Numbered from the stretch's first letter, positions 47,097 to 55,590 are shown. The stretch: 64,000 nt of DNA from Candidatus Sulfotelmatobacter sp. (GCA_030041475.1 JASHNU010000079.1:112685-176684), one strand, 5' to 3'. Program-made: numbers and translations. The notes: generated by a model not told the origin, from the sequence alone.

Positions 47097-48014
47097 TTAG
47101 CGCGCCATCGCCCGCTTCCGCGCCAGCACCGTCTCCAGGCTCGCCTTCGTCTCTTTCGGCAGATGATACGACTCCTCATCCGACGGATATTGCCGAGACT
47201 TCACGTCCGCGCGGAATTCCTGCACCGACTTCATGATCAGCGCCGCCGCGTCGCCATACCGCCGCACAAACTTCGCCGGCGGCCCAAACGTCAGGTTCAT
47301 TATGTCGTGAAACACCAGCACCTGCCCGTCGCATTCCGGCCCCGCGCCAATCCCGATGGTCGGTGTGCTCACTTCATTCGTGATCATCGCCGCCACTTCC
47401 CGCGGAATTCCCTCCAGGTACAGACACGCCACGCCCGCCCGGTCGAGAGCCACCGCGTCGCGCATCAGTTGCTCGATCCCGCTCAGGCTCTTGCCCTGCA
47501 CCTTGTACCCGCCCATCACGTTGACCGACTGTGGCGTCAGGCCAATGTGTCCGGCGACTGGAATCTCTGCGTCGATGATCTGCCGGATCACCTCCGCCCG
47601 CTTCTCGCCGCCTTCCACCTTGACCGCTTCCGCACCTCCTTCCTTCACAAAGCGCATGGCGTTCGCCACCGCGGCTTTCGCGTCCACCTGGTACGCTCCA
47701 TACGGCATGTCGGCGACCAGCAGAGCGCTCTTCACGCCCCGCCGCACCGCTTTCACGTGGTGCAGCATCTCGTCCATGGTGATCGTAAGCGTGTTCTCGT
47801 AACCCAGCATCGCCTGGGCCAGCGAATCGCCCACCAGCACAATGTCAATGCCGGCATCGTCGACCAGGCGCGCCGTGGCGTAATCGTACGCAGTCAGGCA
47901 GGTAATTGGTTCGTGGGTGAGTTTGTGTTCCCGCAGAGTTGCGGTCGTAACCTTCGGGCGTGATTCGCCTTCTCGAGAAAGGCCGAAACGCCCGCTGATC
48001 GGGGTGAGACTCAT
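47097..48014 (-). CDS. panB: Ketopantoate hydroxymethyltransferase
   Basis: Transfers a hydroxymethyl group from methylene-tetrahydrofolate to ketoisovalerate. 305 residues: LTAYDYATARLVDDAGIDIVLVGDSLA near residue 38, AGHIGLTPQSVNVMGGY near residue 152, catalytic Glu region in LEGIPREVA near residue 194, ITNEVSTPTIGIGAG. Start at ATG 48014 is set by GGAGGA just upstream; the track start adds 17 residues. Confidence 0.95.
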   Translation of the reverse strand: MSLTPISGRFGLSREGESRPKVTTATLREHKLTHEPITCLTAYDYATARLVDDAGIDIVLVGDSLAQAMLGYENTLTITMDEMLHHVKAVRRGVKSALLVADMPYGAYQVDAKAAVANAMRFVKEGGAEAVKVEGGEKRAEVIRQIIDAEIPVAGHIGLTPQSVNVMGGYKVQGKSLSGIEQLMRDAVALDRAGVACLYLEGIPREVAAMITNEVSTPTIGIGAGPECDGQVLVFHDIMNLTFGPPAKFVRRYGDAAALIMKSVQEFRADVKSRQYPSDEESYHLPKETKASLETVLARKRAMAR

Positions 48015-48172
48015 GATGTCCTCCAGTGCCCCTCCGGCCCAGCCGGATAGAGCCTGTACACGCATCTTGGCGCTTACATCATTCGATACAGCTGCACCTA
48101 TTGTAGCTGCAAAAAGTCCGTTAGGTCGATATCTAGAATAGCCAATCCCCTCAATGACTTACAGTGCCCGAT

Positions 48173-48212
48173 GTCATTCCGAACGCGCCGAGAAGCGGCG
48201 GGTGAGGAACCT
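48173..48212. repeat. GTCATTCCGAAC-type intergenic repeat
   Basis: Copy of the dispersed GTCATYC element (GTCATTCCGAACGCGCC...GAGGAACC), followed by the GGGCTTTAGCCCC element near 48275 that resembles GGGCTTCAGCCCC near 41790. No gene in 48015-48352. Confidence 0.55.
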
Positions 48213-48301
48213 GCTGCTACCCGTGCAAGGGGGCAAAGGGCACGGCTTTAGCCAGACGTCTCAGCAAATCCAGGGGCTTTAGCCCCTTGAGGGCCAATAA
48301 T

Positions 48302-48364
48302 GTAAGACGTGTCTCACTTATCTTACTTGAAGCCATATGGTAAGATACGGCCATGTCATCTTAC
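48302..48364. promoter_or_regulatory. Four-half-site operator of the toxin-antitoxin module
   Basis: GTAAGA at 48302, TCTTAC at 48321, GTAAGA at 48340 and TCTTAC at 48359: alternating orientation and exactly 19 bp from start to start. The two central sites are extended to a perfect TATCTTAC-N13-GTAAGATA. The fourth site lies inside the antitoxin coding region. An AbrB-type antitoxin binding as several dimers along one face would suit this array. Confidence 0.75.
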
Positions 48365-48613
48365 CGGACCGTAATCAGCTCCAAAGGCCAAGTCGTCATT
48401 CCCGCCGAGTTGCGCGACGAACTCGGCCTCGCCAGAGGCACGCGCGCCACTTGGACCAAGGAAAACGGCCGCCTCATATTGACTCCTATCAACGAACGGC
48501 TCCTTGACGAGATTCAGGGATGCCTGAAACCCCGTCCGGGCGAGCCTTCAGCATTCGAAGCTCATCTCGAGGAACGTGAACGCGAGCGTCGTCGCGAGCG
48601 AGAGCGCCGGTAA
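48353..48613 (+). CDS. AbrB/MazE-type antitoxin
   Basis: 86 residues with an N-terminal SpoVT/AbrB swapped-hairpin DNA-binding domain (RTVISSKGQVVIPAELRDELGLARG) and a charged C-terminal helix (LEERERERRRERERR) that would wrap the toxin. Stop is 10 bp before the PIN toxin. Autoregulation by the upstream four-site operator is likely. Confidence 0.88.
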   Translation: MSSYRTVISSKGQVVIPAELRDELGLARGTRATWTKENGRLILTPINERLLDEIQGCLKPRPGEPSAFEAHLEERERERRRERERR

Positions 48614-48622
48614 GCGCCTGTT

Positions 48623-49039
48623 ATGCGCCGCTACGTTCTCGATGCGAATGCTTTAATTGGTTTTTTCGAGGATCGGGAGACCGCATCCGCAAAAGTACGC
48701 CGGATGCTCAGTGAATCGCTCCGCACCGAATTGCCTTTGCTGATGTCGGCGGTGAACTGGGGCGAAGTTTTCTACATGGAGTGGCGCTACCATGGCGAAG
48801 CTAAAGCCCGCGCGATCGAATCCTACTTGCACCGCTTGCCCATCGCCGTTATCCCGGCTGACCTCGACCGCGCCACGCGTGCCGCTGCGCTCAAGCAGAA
48901 GCACAACCTCGGTTACGCCGATTCTTTCGCTGCCGAACTCGCAATCGCACGCAGGGCGACGCTGGTCACCGCCGATCCCGAGTTTTTAAAGCTGGGGAAG
49001 ATCCTGCCGGTGTGCCCGCTCCCGCGCCACGAGAAGTAG
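48623..49039 (+). CDS. PIN-domain toxin (VapC-like ribonuclease)
   Basis: 138 residues: PIN fold with acidic residues in VLDANALIGFFED (Asp near residue 6), Glu in WGEVFYMEW near residue 48, and LGYADSFAAELA with Asp near residue 99, plus TADPEFLKL. These are the four-acid metal site of PIN RNases. Partner of the antitoxin just upstream; target RNA unknown. Confidence 0.88.
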   Translation: MRRYVLDANALIGFFEDRETASAKVRRMLSESLRTELPLLMSAVNWGEVFYMEWRYHGEAKARAIESYLHRLPIAVIPADLDRATRAAALKQKHNLGYADSFAAELAIARRATLVTADPEFLKLGKILPVCPLPRHEK

Positions 49040-49083
49040 CCGTCACGAGCTAACGGCTAACGACGAGCAACCAACGACCGCTC

Positions 49084-49749
49084 TCACGCGCTCGCCGCTT
49101 CCTGCCCGCCCAGCGGCAGGAAATATTGCGTGCCCTTGATCGGCTCACTCACCTTGCGCAGCAGCTCTTGCAGATCTTCGTTGCGATCGACGAAATCAAT
49201 CTCCGACGTGTTCACGATCAGCAAATCCGACGACGTGTAATGAAAAAAGAAGTGCTCATAGGCCTTGACCACTTCCCCGAGATACTCGTCGTTCACCGCC
49301 CGCTCGCCCGGCGCGTTCTTCTTCTTGAGCCGCTTCTTCAGTACCTCGGGCGTGGCCTGCAGATAAATCACCAGGTCGGGCGTGGGCAACTGTTCGCGAA
49401 AGTGGTTGTAGTAGCGGTTGTACGTGTCGAGTTCCTGATCGTTCAGGTTGAGGCAGGCAAACAGCTTGTCTTTTTCAAAAATAAAGTCCGCAACCACCAT
49501 CCGCCGCGAGCGTGCCCCCAGATCAAGCGCCTGCAGCTGCTCGAACCGTCGCACCAGGAACGCCAGCTGCGCCTGAAACGCCGCCCCTCGCTCGCCCTCA
49601 TAAAAGGCCTCGAGAAACGGATTCTGCTCCGGCTCCATCACCCGCTGCGCGTTCAGCCGTTCCGCCAGAATGCGCGCCAGCGTGGTCTTGCCCACCCGGA
49701 TGGGACCCTCCACTGCGATGTAACGGGGCAGCTCAAAAAGATTGGCCAT
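49084..49749 (-). CDS. Deoxynucleoside kinase family protein
   Basis: Phosphorylates deoxynucleosides. 221 residues: P-loop VEGPIRVGKTTLARIL near residue 14, DFIFEKDKLFA near residue 88 (ERS/DRY-like base-binding region), and LIYLQATPEVLKKRLKKKN lid region near residue 127. Salvage partner for dNTP supply; the dGTPase and ThyX-like gene are in this window too. Substrate specificity not predictable. Confidence 0.85.
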   Translation of the reverse strand: MANLFELPRYIAVEGPIRVGKTTLARILAERLNAQRVMEPEQNPFLEAFYEGERGAAFQAQLAFLVRRFEQLQALDLGARSRRMVVADFIFEKDKLFACLNLNDQELDTYNRYYNHFREQLPTPDLVIYLQATPEVLKKRLKKKNAPGERAVNDEYLGEVVKAYEHFFFHYTSSDLLIVNTSEIDFVDRNEDLQELLRKVSEPIKGTQYFLPLGGQEAASA

Positions 49750-49885
49750 GTTCTATCTGAAACGCTTGCGTGAGACGCCGCCTGCAGAAACTGGAAACCG
49801 CAGGATATCCCGGATGCGTCTCACTGACAATTGCGCGATGAGTTAACACATGAGGAAAACCATTTCAGATTGAAATTGCGGGTGC

Positions 49886-49914
49886 CCCACCCTACGCGGT
49901 TTTCGTAGGGTGGG
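49886..49914. repeat. Hairpin CCCACCCTACG...CGTAGGGTGGG
   Basis: Eleven-base-pair stem with a 7-nt loop in the 300-bp spacer between the kinase and deacetylase genes. The rest of the spacer holds short direct repeats (CCGCTAT x3 at 50020-50037; AATCCGAAATC) and no gene. Confidence 0.7.
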
Positions 49915-50049
49915 ATTCATCACGCGGGTGGCCCACTTCCGCACGTTCTTTGCGCGAGAAGTGGGGTGTCGGCAGGTGTTCAATCCGAAATCTAAGATCT
50001 ACAATCCGAAATCGCCAATCCGCTATCCGCTATCCGCTACAATCCCTCC

Positions 50050-50760
50050 ATGCTCGGAGCCCTGATCGCCGGAGGCGCTGCCGCTGCGGCAGTCGCCGCC
50101 GGCTACCAATCCATGTGGCCCACCGGCCAATGGTACGGCCGCACCTTTATCGGCGCTTCGCGCGGGAGCAAACAACTCGCCCTCACCTACGACGACGGCC
50201 CCAACGATCCCCACACTCTGCGCCTGCTCGAAGTTCTCGCCCGGCACGGTGTCCACGCGACTTTCTTTCTCATCGGCCGCTACATCAAGCAACGCCCCGA
50301 CATCGTTCGCGAAATCGCGAAAGCCGGTCACGCCATCGGCAACCACACCTTCACCCATTCCTTGTTGATCTTCAAGAGCGAATCTGAAATTCGCCGCCAG
50401 CTCACCGACTGCCGAGCTACCCTCGACGACGCCATCGGGGACGCTGGAAAACCCGCCAATCTCTTCCGCCCGCCCTTCGGCGGACGCCGCCCCGCCGTCC
50501 TCCGCATCGCCCGCGAACTCGGCCTCGAATCTGTGATGTGGAACGTCACCGGCTACGACTGGAACGCCGCGCCGGCAGATGTAATCGAACGAAAAGTCTC
50601 ACGTCGGATTCGCGGCGGCGACGTCATCTTGCTTCACGACGGCGGCCACAAACGCATGGGCGCCGACCGCTCCCAAACCGTCCTCGCCACCGATCACCTG
50701 ATCACCCGCTACATGCGCGACGGCTATCAATTCGTCACCATCCCGCAGATGATGAAGTAG
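50050..50760 (+). CDS. Polysaccharide deacetylase (NodB/CE4)
   Basis: Metal-dependent de-N-acetylase. 236 residues with N-terminal hydrophobic segment, TYDDGPNDPHT near residue 48 (Asp-Asp motif), GNHTFTHSLL near residue 98 (HxxxH), and RPPFGGRR near residue 142. Probably acts on peptidoglycan or other N-acetylated glycan outside the membrane. A TACAAT hexamer ends 6 nt before the ATG, so the transcript may be leaderless. Confidence 0.88.
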   Translation: MLGALIAGGAAAAAVAAGYQSMWPTGQWYGRTFIGASRGSKQLALTYDDGPNDPHTLRLLEVLARHGVHATFFLIGRYIKQRPDIVREIAKAGHAIGNHTFTHSLLIFKSESEIRRQLTDCRATLDDAIGDAGKPANLFRPPFGGRRPAVLRIARELGLESVMWNVTGYDWNAAPADVIERKVSRRIRGGDVILLHDGGHKRMGADRSQTVLATDHLITRYMRDGYQFVTIPQMMK

Positions 50761-50762
50761 CC

Positions 50763-51224
50763 CTAGTCTTTTTTGATGATCTTCGGGATGTGCTGACCGA
50801 GCATCTGCTCAAAAGCACTTTGCTGCTCAGAATTCTGCAACACGCGCTTCGGAATCACCGTGAATGTACGGGAGCTGTAGTAGAGAAGGTAAGAGTGGGC
50901 ATCGATCAAAACCCGCGAATACAGGCTCCACTGAAGTTGGGAATCGATATGCGCCGTGCGGAAGTGAATTCCTTGGGGCGAGAACGTGAGCGAATAATCA
51001 TCGCGAAACTTCGGCTGGAACCGGAAAGCGAGGGGAGGGACGACGATAAAAGCGCCAACGAGAATCAGGCCAAACGCAACCGAAGCTACTACACAAAATA
51101 CTCCGAACGAGTGCCATGTCGGTAAACGCCAGAAGTACGCGCCCGCCACCGCCAGTAAGATGGCCATCACAAGATCGAACTTCGGGCGCATATACGACGC
51201 ATAGTGCAGGCGCATTGCCCTCAC
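50763..51224 (-). CDS. YcxB-like membrane protein, start uncertain
   Basis: 153 residues in the YcxB-like family: two membrane helices (VMAILLAVAGAYFWRL, FGVFCVVASVAFGLILVGAF) and a C-terminal PH-like region (LTFSPQGIHFRTAHIDSQLQW). The frame is open upstream and gives IELLFRYSQRDYVRAMRLHY, which looks like the true N-terminus of the family, but no ATG, GTG or TTG exists there; an ATT at 51260 is the only near-start. So the start is either GTG 51224 (annotated) or a rare ATT, or the 5' end is mutated. Function unknown. Confidence 0.6.
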   Translation of the reverse strand: MRAMRLHYASYMRPKFDLVMAILLAVAGAYFWRLPTWHSFGVFCVVASVAFGLILVGAFIVVPPLAFRFQPKFRDDYSLTFSPQGIHFRTAHIDSQLQWSLYSRVLIDAHSYLLYYSSRTFTVIPKRVLQNSEQQSAFEQMLGQHIPKIIKKD

Positions 51225-51286
51225 ATAGTCGCGCTGAGAGTAACGGAACAGGAGCTCAATTGTTGGTCCATGAAAAGCGCTCGTGA

Positions 51287-52600
51287 TTATCCCTTCACCG
51301 CCCCAAACGCCTCTTTTGCCGCCGCAATCGTCTTCTGCACATCTTCCGCCGTGTGCGTCGCGCCCAGAAACGCCGCCTCATACTGCGACGGAGGCAAATA
51401 AATTCCGCTGTCCAGCATCGACCGGAAAAACTTTCCAAACGTCTCCGTATTCGACTTCGACGCCACCTCCCAATCTGTCACCGGCTTGTCATTGAAAAAC
51501 CACGTGAACATCGACCCGACGCGGTTGTGCGTGAGCGCCACCCCCGCGTCCTTCGCCGCCGCCGCCACACCTTCCACCAGTTCTCCGCTCATCTTCTCCA
51601 GTCGCGGATAAATCTCAGCCTTCCGCTCCTTCAACTGCTTCAACATCGCGCAGCCCGCCGCCATCGCCAGCGGATTCCCAGAGAGCGTACCCGCCTGATA
51701 CATCGGACCCAGCGGCGCAACCAGATCCATAATCTCCTTCGGGCCGCCATACCCGCCCACCGGCAGTCCTCCGCCAATGATCTTTCCCATCGTCGTCAGG
51801 TCCGGCTTGATGTTGTACAGCTCCTGCGCCCCGCCAAACGCCAAGCGAAATCCCGTCATCACTTCGTCAAAAATCAGCACCGCGCGCTCTTTTTCCGTCA
51901 GCAGCCGCAGCCCCACCAGATAATCGTCCGCCGCCGGCACGCACCCCATATTCCCCACCACCGGCTCAACGATGACGCAGGCAATCTGATGTTTGAACTT
52001 CGAAAACGCATGCTCGACTGCCGACAAATTATTGAACGGCAGCGCCACCGTAAACTGCGTGAACTCCTCCGGAACGCCCGCCGATCCCGGAATTCCCAGC
52101 GTCGCCACGCCCGAGCCCGCCTTCACGAGCAGCGCGTCTGCATGCCCGTGATAGCAGCCTTCAAACTTCACTATGTATTTGCGCTTCGTGTAAGCCCGTG
52201 CCAGCCGGATCGCGGACATGGTCGCTTCCGTCCCCGAACTCACGAACCGCACCTTCTGCATGTTCGGAAACGCCGACAACACCAGCTCTGCCAGATCCGC
52301 CTCCGATGGCGTCGACGCCCCAAAACTTGTCCCATTGCACGCCGCAGCCACAATCGCATCCAATACGGCCGGGTCGGCGTGCCCCAGAATCAACGGCCCC
52401 CACGATCCGATGTAATCGATGTACTCGTTCTCGTCCGCGTCCCACACGTGCGACCCTTTGCCGCGCACGATGAACGGCGGATCGCCTCCCACCGGACCAA
52501 ACGCCCGCACCGGCGAGTTCACGCCACCTGGAATCATGCTTTCCGCGCGCTGTTGCAGCCGGCGCGATTGTTCAACTTTCCGTGATGTAGTGGATGGCAC
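51287..52600 (-). CDS. hemL: Glutamate-1-semialdehyde 2,1-aminomutase
   Basis: PLP enzyme forming 5-aminolevulinate in the C5 heme pathway. 437 residues: [13 protein letters not shown] near residue 22, the PLP-binding region [10 protein letters not shown] near residue 245, and the PLP lysine in [18 protein letters not shown] near residue 272. GTG 52600 with GGAGGG 5 nt upstream is chosen; the track's ATG adds 32 non-homologous residues. A TATAGT about 75 bp upstream is a plausible -10. Confidence 0.94.
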   Translation of the reverse strand: MPSTTSRKVEQSRRLQQRAESMIPGGVNSPVRAFGPVGGDPPFIVRGKGSHVWDADENEYIDYIGSWGPLILGHADPAVLDAIVAAACNGTSFGASTPSEADLAELVLSAFPNMQKVRFVSSGTEATMSAIRLARAYTKRKYIVKFEGCYHGHADALLVKAGSGVATLGIPGSAGVPEEFTQFTVALPFNNLSAVEHAFSKFKHQIACVIVEPVVGNMGCVPAADDYLVGLRLLTEKERAVLIFDEVMTGFRLAFGGAQELYNIKPDLTTMGKIIGGGLPVGGYGGPKEIMDLVAPLGPMYQAGTLSGNPLAMAAGCAMLKQLKERKAEIYPRLEKMSGELVEGVAAAAKDAGVALTHNRVGSMFTWFFNDKPVTDWEVASKSNTETFGKFFRSMLDSGIYLPPSQYEAAFLGATHTAEDVQKTIAAAKEAFGAVKG

Positions 52601-52676
52601 CGATTCCCTCCGCTGGGCCAGATGAAAATGAGTCTCGGCAACAACAGGCGCGTCAGAGCGACGCGGGCAACCGAAT

Positions 52677-52682
52677 ACTATA
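52677..52682 (-). promoter_or_regulatory. -10-like hexamer for hemL
   Basis: TATAGT on the minus strand, about 76 nt before the GTG start. No clear -35 is seen. Confidence 0.35.
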
Positions 52683-52793
52683 GCAGCGCTCGGCAAATCG
52701 AATTCATCAGATATTCATCGTTCTGAAACCGCCGCGCAATATCCACGCGCTATCTTAACTTCATCAAATTGCCCTTCTAACCGGGAGGGTTTG

Positions 52794-52829
52794 AAAGGAC
52801 GGTCTCGGGGGCTCCGGGCTGTCCTTTTT
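52794..52829 (+). terminator. Terminator-like hairpin without an upstream gene
   Basis: AAAGGAC ... GTCCTTT with a G/C-rich interior, followed by a T run on the plus strand. No plus-strand gene precedes it: hemL is on the minus strand and begins at 52600. It may end a small RNA or be a repeat. The 447-bp spacer 52601-53047 shows no coding region. Confidence 0.5.
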
Positions 52830-52843
52830 GTTCTTCATTGTAG

Positions 52844-52868
52844 GGGCGGACGCATTCGTCCGCCCGTC
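52844..52868. repeat. Palindrome GGGGCGGACGCATTCGTCCGCCCG
   Basis: Perfect GGGCGGACG/CGTCCGCCC stem, a common type of intergenic hairpin in this window; beside it at 52899 lies another GTCATCCTGAGG element. Confidence 0.7.
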
Positions 52869-52898
52869 GCACGCAGCTCGACTCCCTTCCCACGCGCT

Positions 52899-52935
52899 GT
52901 CATCCTGAGGAGGGCGCTAGCCCGACGAGGGACCG
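52899..52935. repeat. GTCATCCTGAGG-type intergenic repeat
   Basis: GTCATCCTGAGG...CGACGAGGGACC, a copy of the dispersed GTCATYC family between hemL and the DtxR-like gene. Confidence 0.55.
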
Positions 52936-53011
52936 GACGATCGCTTACACCAAAACGATCGCCGACAAGAACTGCACAATCCCCTGAACCTCGCCCACCC
53001 CGGCACCTCCA

Positions 53012-53041
53012 TTAACCCCCGTTAACCCCGCATCGTATAAT
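53012..53041 (+). promoter_or_regulatory. TTAAC-N4-GTTAA box and -10 of the DtxR-like gene
   Basis: TTAACCCCCGTTAA (53012-53025) overlaps the -35 position; TATAAT (53036-53041) follows after a 17-bp spacer counted from TAACCC. The GTG start lies 6 nt after the -10. The same box in the same register occurs ahead of the Nramp-like and porin genes. Confidence 0.75.
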
Positions 53042-53047
53042 TCCCCC

Positions 53048-53716
53048 GTGATCACTGTCTCCAAGGAAGACTACCTCAAGTCCATTCTTGAAGCCGAAAG
53101 CGAAGGCGAAACCGTGATCTCCGCCCGGCTCGCCGACTTGCTGAAAGTCTCACCACCTGCCGTCACGATGGCCCTGCGACGTCTGAAGAAAGACGGCCTG
53201 GTTCGCGTCGTGGGAGGCGGCGAGATTCGCCTGACCGCCGCCGGCCGCAAGATTGCCCGCAAGCTGACCCTGCGCCATCACCTCATCGAGCGCATGCTGT
53301 CCGAGCTCTTCGGCATGGAATGGTGGAAAGTTCACGACGAGGCCGAGCGCCTCGAACACGCCGTCTCGCCCGACTTCGAAGCCAAACTGCTGGCCAAACT
53401 CGGCTCGGGAGGAGCCTGCCCGCACGGCAACCTCAGCGAACTCGAAGGTCCCGCCAGCCGCCGCCGCCGCGGCCTCGTGCTGCTCTCTGAAGCAGAGCCC
53501 GACCAGCTTTACACCGTGAGCGGCATCTATGAACGCGATCGCCGTCTCCTCGAATTCCTCGAACACCGCGGCATCCGCCCCGGCGCGCGCCTCCGCCTGC
53601 TCGAGCGCAATTACGACCAGACGCTCACTCTCTCCACGCCCTCGGGAAAAGTGTCTCTCGGCCCCGCCGCCTCGCAGCGTGTGTGGCTCACTCCGGCAAT
53701 TCGCGCCAAAAAGTAA
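53048..53716 (+). CDS. DtxR/MntR-family metalloregulator
   Basis: 222 residues with an N-terminal winged HTH (ARLADLLKVSPPAVTMALRRLKKDGLV), a central dimerisation/metal domain and a C-terminal FeoA/SH3-like domain (RPGARLRLLERNYDQTLTL). The metal helix reads VHDEAERLEH: at the DtxR Cys102 position there is Glu, as in MntR, and Asp8 is present, which argues for manganese over iron. Start at GTG 53048, which lies 6 nt after TATAAT. An adjacent Nramp-like gene and shared boxes support a metal-uptake regulator. Confidence 0.85.
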   Translation: MITVSKEDYLKSILEAESEGETVISARLADLLKVSPPAVTMALRRLKKDGLVRVVGGGEIRLTAAGRKIARKLTLRHHLIERMLSELFGMEWWKVHDEAERLEHAVSPDFEAKLLAKLGSGGACPHGNLSELEGPASRRRRGLVLLSEAEPDQLYTVSGIYERDRRLLEFLEHRGIRPGARLRLLERNYDQTLTLSTPSGKVSLGPAASQRVWLTPAIRAKK

Positions 53717-53745
53717 AAGTTCCAATCGGGAAGGGCATGTGCGTT

Positions 53746-53806
53746 GTCATCCTGAGCGAGCCGCGCAAAACGCCCGCGTCCTTTGCGGGCGACCAATCGC
53801 GCGCCT
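53746..53806. repeat. GTCATCCTGAGC-type repeat with hairpin
   Basis: GTCATCCTGAGCGAGCCGCGC followed by CGCCCGC...GCGGGCG, a copy of the dispersed family between the regulator and the transporter. Confidence 0.6.
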
Positions 53807-53852
53807 GGCTCGCTTCCGCATTAGTTACGCAGTCATTATCCAAAAAGATCAG

Positions 53853-53882
53853 TTAACTATGGTTTATCCCATCGTGTATACT
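53853..53882 (+). promoter_or_regulatory. TTAAC-N4-GTTTA box and -10 of the Nramp-like gene
   Basis: TTAACTATGGTTTA (53853-53866), 12 of 14 identical to the porin box. TAACTA (53854-53859), 17-bp spacer, then TATACT (53877-53882). The -35 and the box coincide. Confidence 0.75.
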
Positions 53883-53937
53883 GACGCTAACCTGTCGACG
53901 TTGCGAATCGCTCAGGTCCAGCCGTTATTTCCGCCGC

Positions 53938-55359
53938 ATGAGGGAGTCAAGAGCAGCTGTGGCCTCGGAGGGAAAAATCGTTTCCAGCGCGCCCGGCGTC
54001 GCCGGCATCGTTTCCAGCAGCGTTGTCATCACCCACGAAGACATTGACCGTGCGCACGACCGCGAGCGCGTCTGGCAAACCCGCGCCCGTCGCGGCGTCT
54101 GGTCCCGCGCGCGCCTGCTCTGGCTCCTGGTCGGCCCCGGCATCCTGGTCATGCTCGGTGAAAACGACGGCCCCAGCATGCTCTCCTACGCCGCCACCGG
54201 AGCGCGTTTCGGCGTCGGCTTCTTCCTCCCGTTTGTGGTGCTCACCTTCCTCATGGCCTGCGTAGTTCAGGAAATGACGGTCCGCCTTGGCGCCGCCACT
54301 CATCGCGGCCACGCCGAACTCATCTTCGAGCGTTTCGGCCCGTTCTGGGGATGGTTCTCCATGGCCGACCTCATGCTCGGCAACTTCCTCACCCTGGTCA
54401 CCGAGTTCATTGCCATTCGTGCCGGCCTTGGCTATTTCGGCATTCGCCCATCGATCGCAGTTCTCGGCGCGTGGCTCATCCTTTTCGGCGCCCTGATGGC
54501 CCACCGCTACTGGACCTGGGAGCGCGTTATCCTGACCGCTGCCATGGGCAATCTCATCTTTGTGCCAGTGGCGTTGTTGAGCCGGCCTCGCTGGGCCGAA
54601 ATCGGCACCTCACTCGTCACCTGGCGGCCGCTCCCGGGTGGCCTCACGCAGGGAACCGTGCTCATCCTGCTCGCCGATATCGGCGCCACCGTTACGCCCT
54701 GGATGTTGTTCTTTCAGCAGAGCGCCATTGCCGACAAGGGACTCACCACCCGCGACATCCGCTTCGGCCGCGTCGACACCGTGCTGGGTGGGGCCTTGGC
54801 GGCACTCGCCGCGCTTGCTACCATCGTCGCTACCGCGCCGCTTTTCGCCCATGGCATGTCCGCAGACAACTTCGAAGGCGCCGCTTTCGCTCAGGCCTTG
54901 CAGCCGTTCGTCGGCCGCTGGGGCGCATCTCTGTTCGCGCTCGGAATGTTTGAAGCCGGTATGGTCGCCGCCGTCACCATCTCCACTTCGTCGGCCTACG
55001 CCTTCGGAGAGGTCGCCAACCGTCCACACAGCCTGAATCTTCCCTTCACCCAGGGCAAATCCTTTTATCTCGTCCTGCTCATCGAAGCCGCCGCCGCTGC
55101 CGCACTCGTGCTCATTCCCGGCATTCCCCTCGTCTACATCGTTCTCGTCGTCAATGTGATCGCCGTGCTCGCCATGCCGCCCGCACTGCTTTTTCTTTAC
55201 ATGCTGGTCAACGATCGCGAGATCATGGGCGATCTCGTCAGCCCGCTGTGGGCCAACATCCTCGCCCTCGGCGTGGTCGTCGTCTTGATCGCGGCCGGCG
55301 TGTTGTTCGGCGTCAGCGTTGTCGCTCCGCACGCACTGTCGGTTTTTGGAGGCCACTAG
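53938..55359 (+). CDS. Nramp-family-like metal transporter, diverged substrate site
   Basis: 473 residues, about 11 membrane helices. Helix 1 region reads GPGILVMLGENDGPSMLSY: classical Nramp has DPGN here, this one has ENDGPS. Helix 6 reads ADIGATVTPWMLFFQQSA in place of the usual MPH-type motif. These positions bind the metal in canonical Nramp proteins, so the ion or mechanism may differ. A ~55-residue hydrophilic N-terminus precedes helix 1. It lies 220 bp after the DtxR-like gene and carries the shared TTAAC box, so metal-dependent control is likely. Confidence 0.85.
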   Translation: MRESRAAVASEGKIVSSAPGVAGIVSSSVVITHEDIDRAHDRERVWQTRARRGVWSRARLLWLLVGPGILVMLGENDGPSMLSYAATGARFGVGFFLPFVVLTFLMACVVQEMTVRLGAATHRGHAELIFERFGPFWGWFSMADLMLGNFLTLVTEFIAIRAGLGYFGIRPSIAVLGAWLILFGALMAHRYWTWERVILTAAMGNLIFVPVALLSRPRWAEIGTSLVTWRPLPGGLTQGTVLILLADIGATVTPWMLFFQQSAIADKGLTTRDIRFGRVDTVLGGALAALAALATIVATAPLFAHGMSADNFEGAAFAQALQPFVGRWGASLFALGMFEAGMVAAVTISTSSAYAFGEVANRPHSLNLPFTQGKSFYLVLLIEAAAAAALVLIPGIPLVYIVLVVNVIAVLAMPPALLFLYMLVNDREIMGDLVSPLWANILALGVVVVLIAAGVLFGVSVVAPHALSVFGGH

Positions 55360-55590
55360 ATGATGCAGCCCCAGTTCCGTTCTGCTCCCGCTACAGAAGT
55401 CAGCCGCGAAGACCTCGCCTCCGTCGTCTCCGCCCTCGAGCCCGATCAACTCATCTCCGCCAAGCAGCTTCATCACTGCCCCCGCCGCAGCCTGACCGCA
55501 ACCGAAAAATTTCTCTTCTGGTTTCTCCGCCTCTATCTCGTCTTCATGTTCGGCGTCGTCTTGTACCAGATCTGGACCGGGATTCGCTAG
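55360..55590 (+). CDS. Small single-helix membrane protein, 76 aa
   Basis: Begins at the base after the Nramp-like stop (TAGATG), with GGAGG just upstream, so it is co-translated with it. It has an acidic soluble N-terminus ([15 protein letters not shown]) and one C-terminal helix ([21 protein letters not shown]). Not recognised; an accessory subunit of the transporter is a reasonable guess from position only. Confidence 0.6.
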   Translation: MMQPQFRSAPATEVSREDLASVVSALEPDQLISAKQLHHCPRRSLTATEKFLFWFLRLYLVFMFGVVLYQIWTGIR

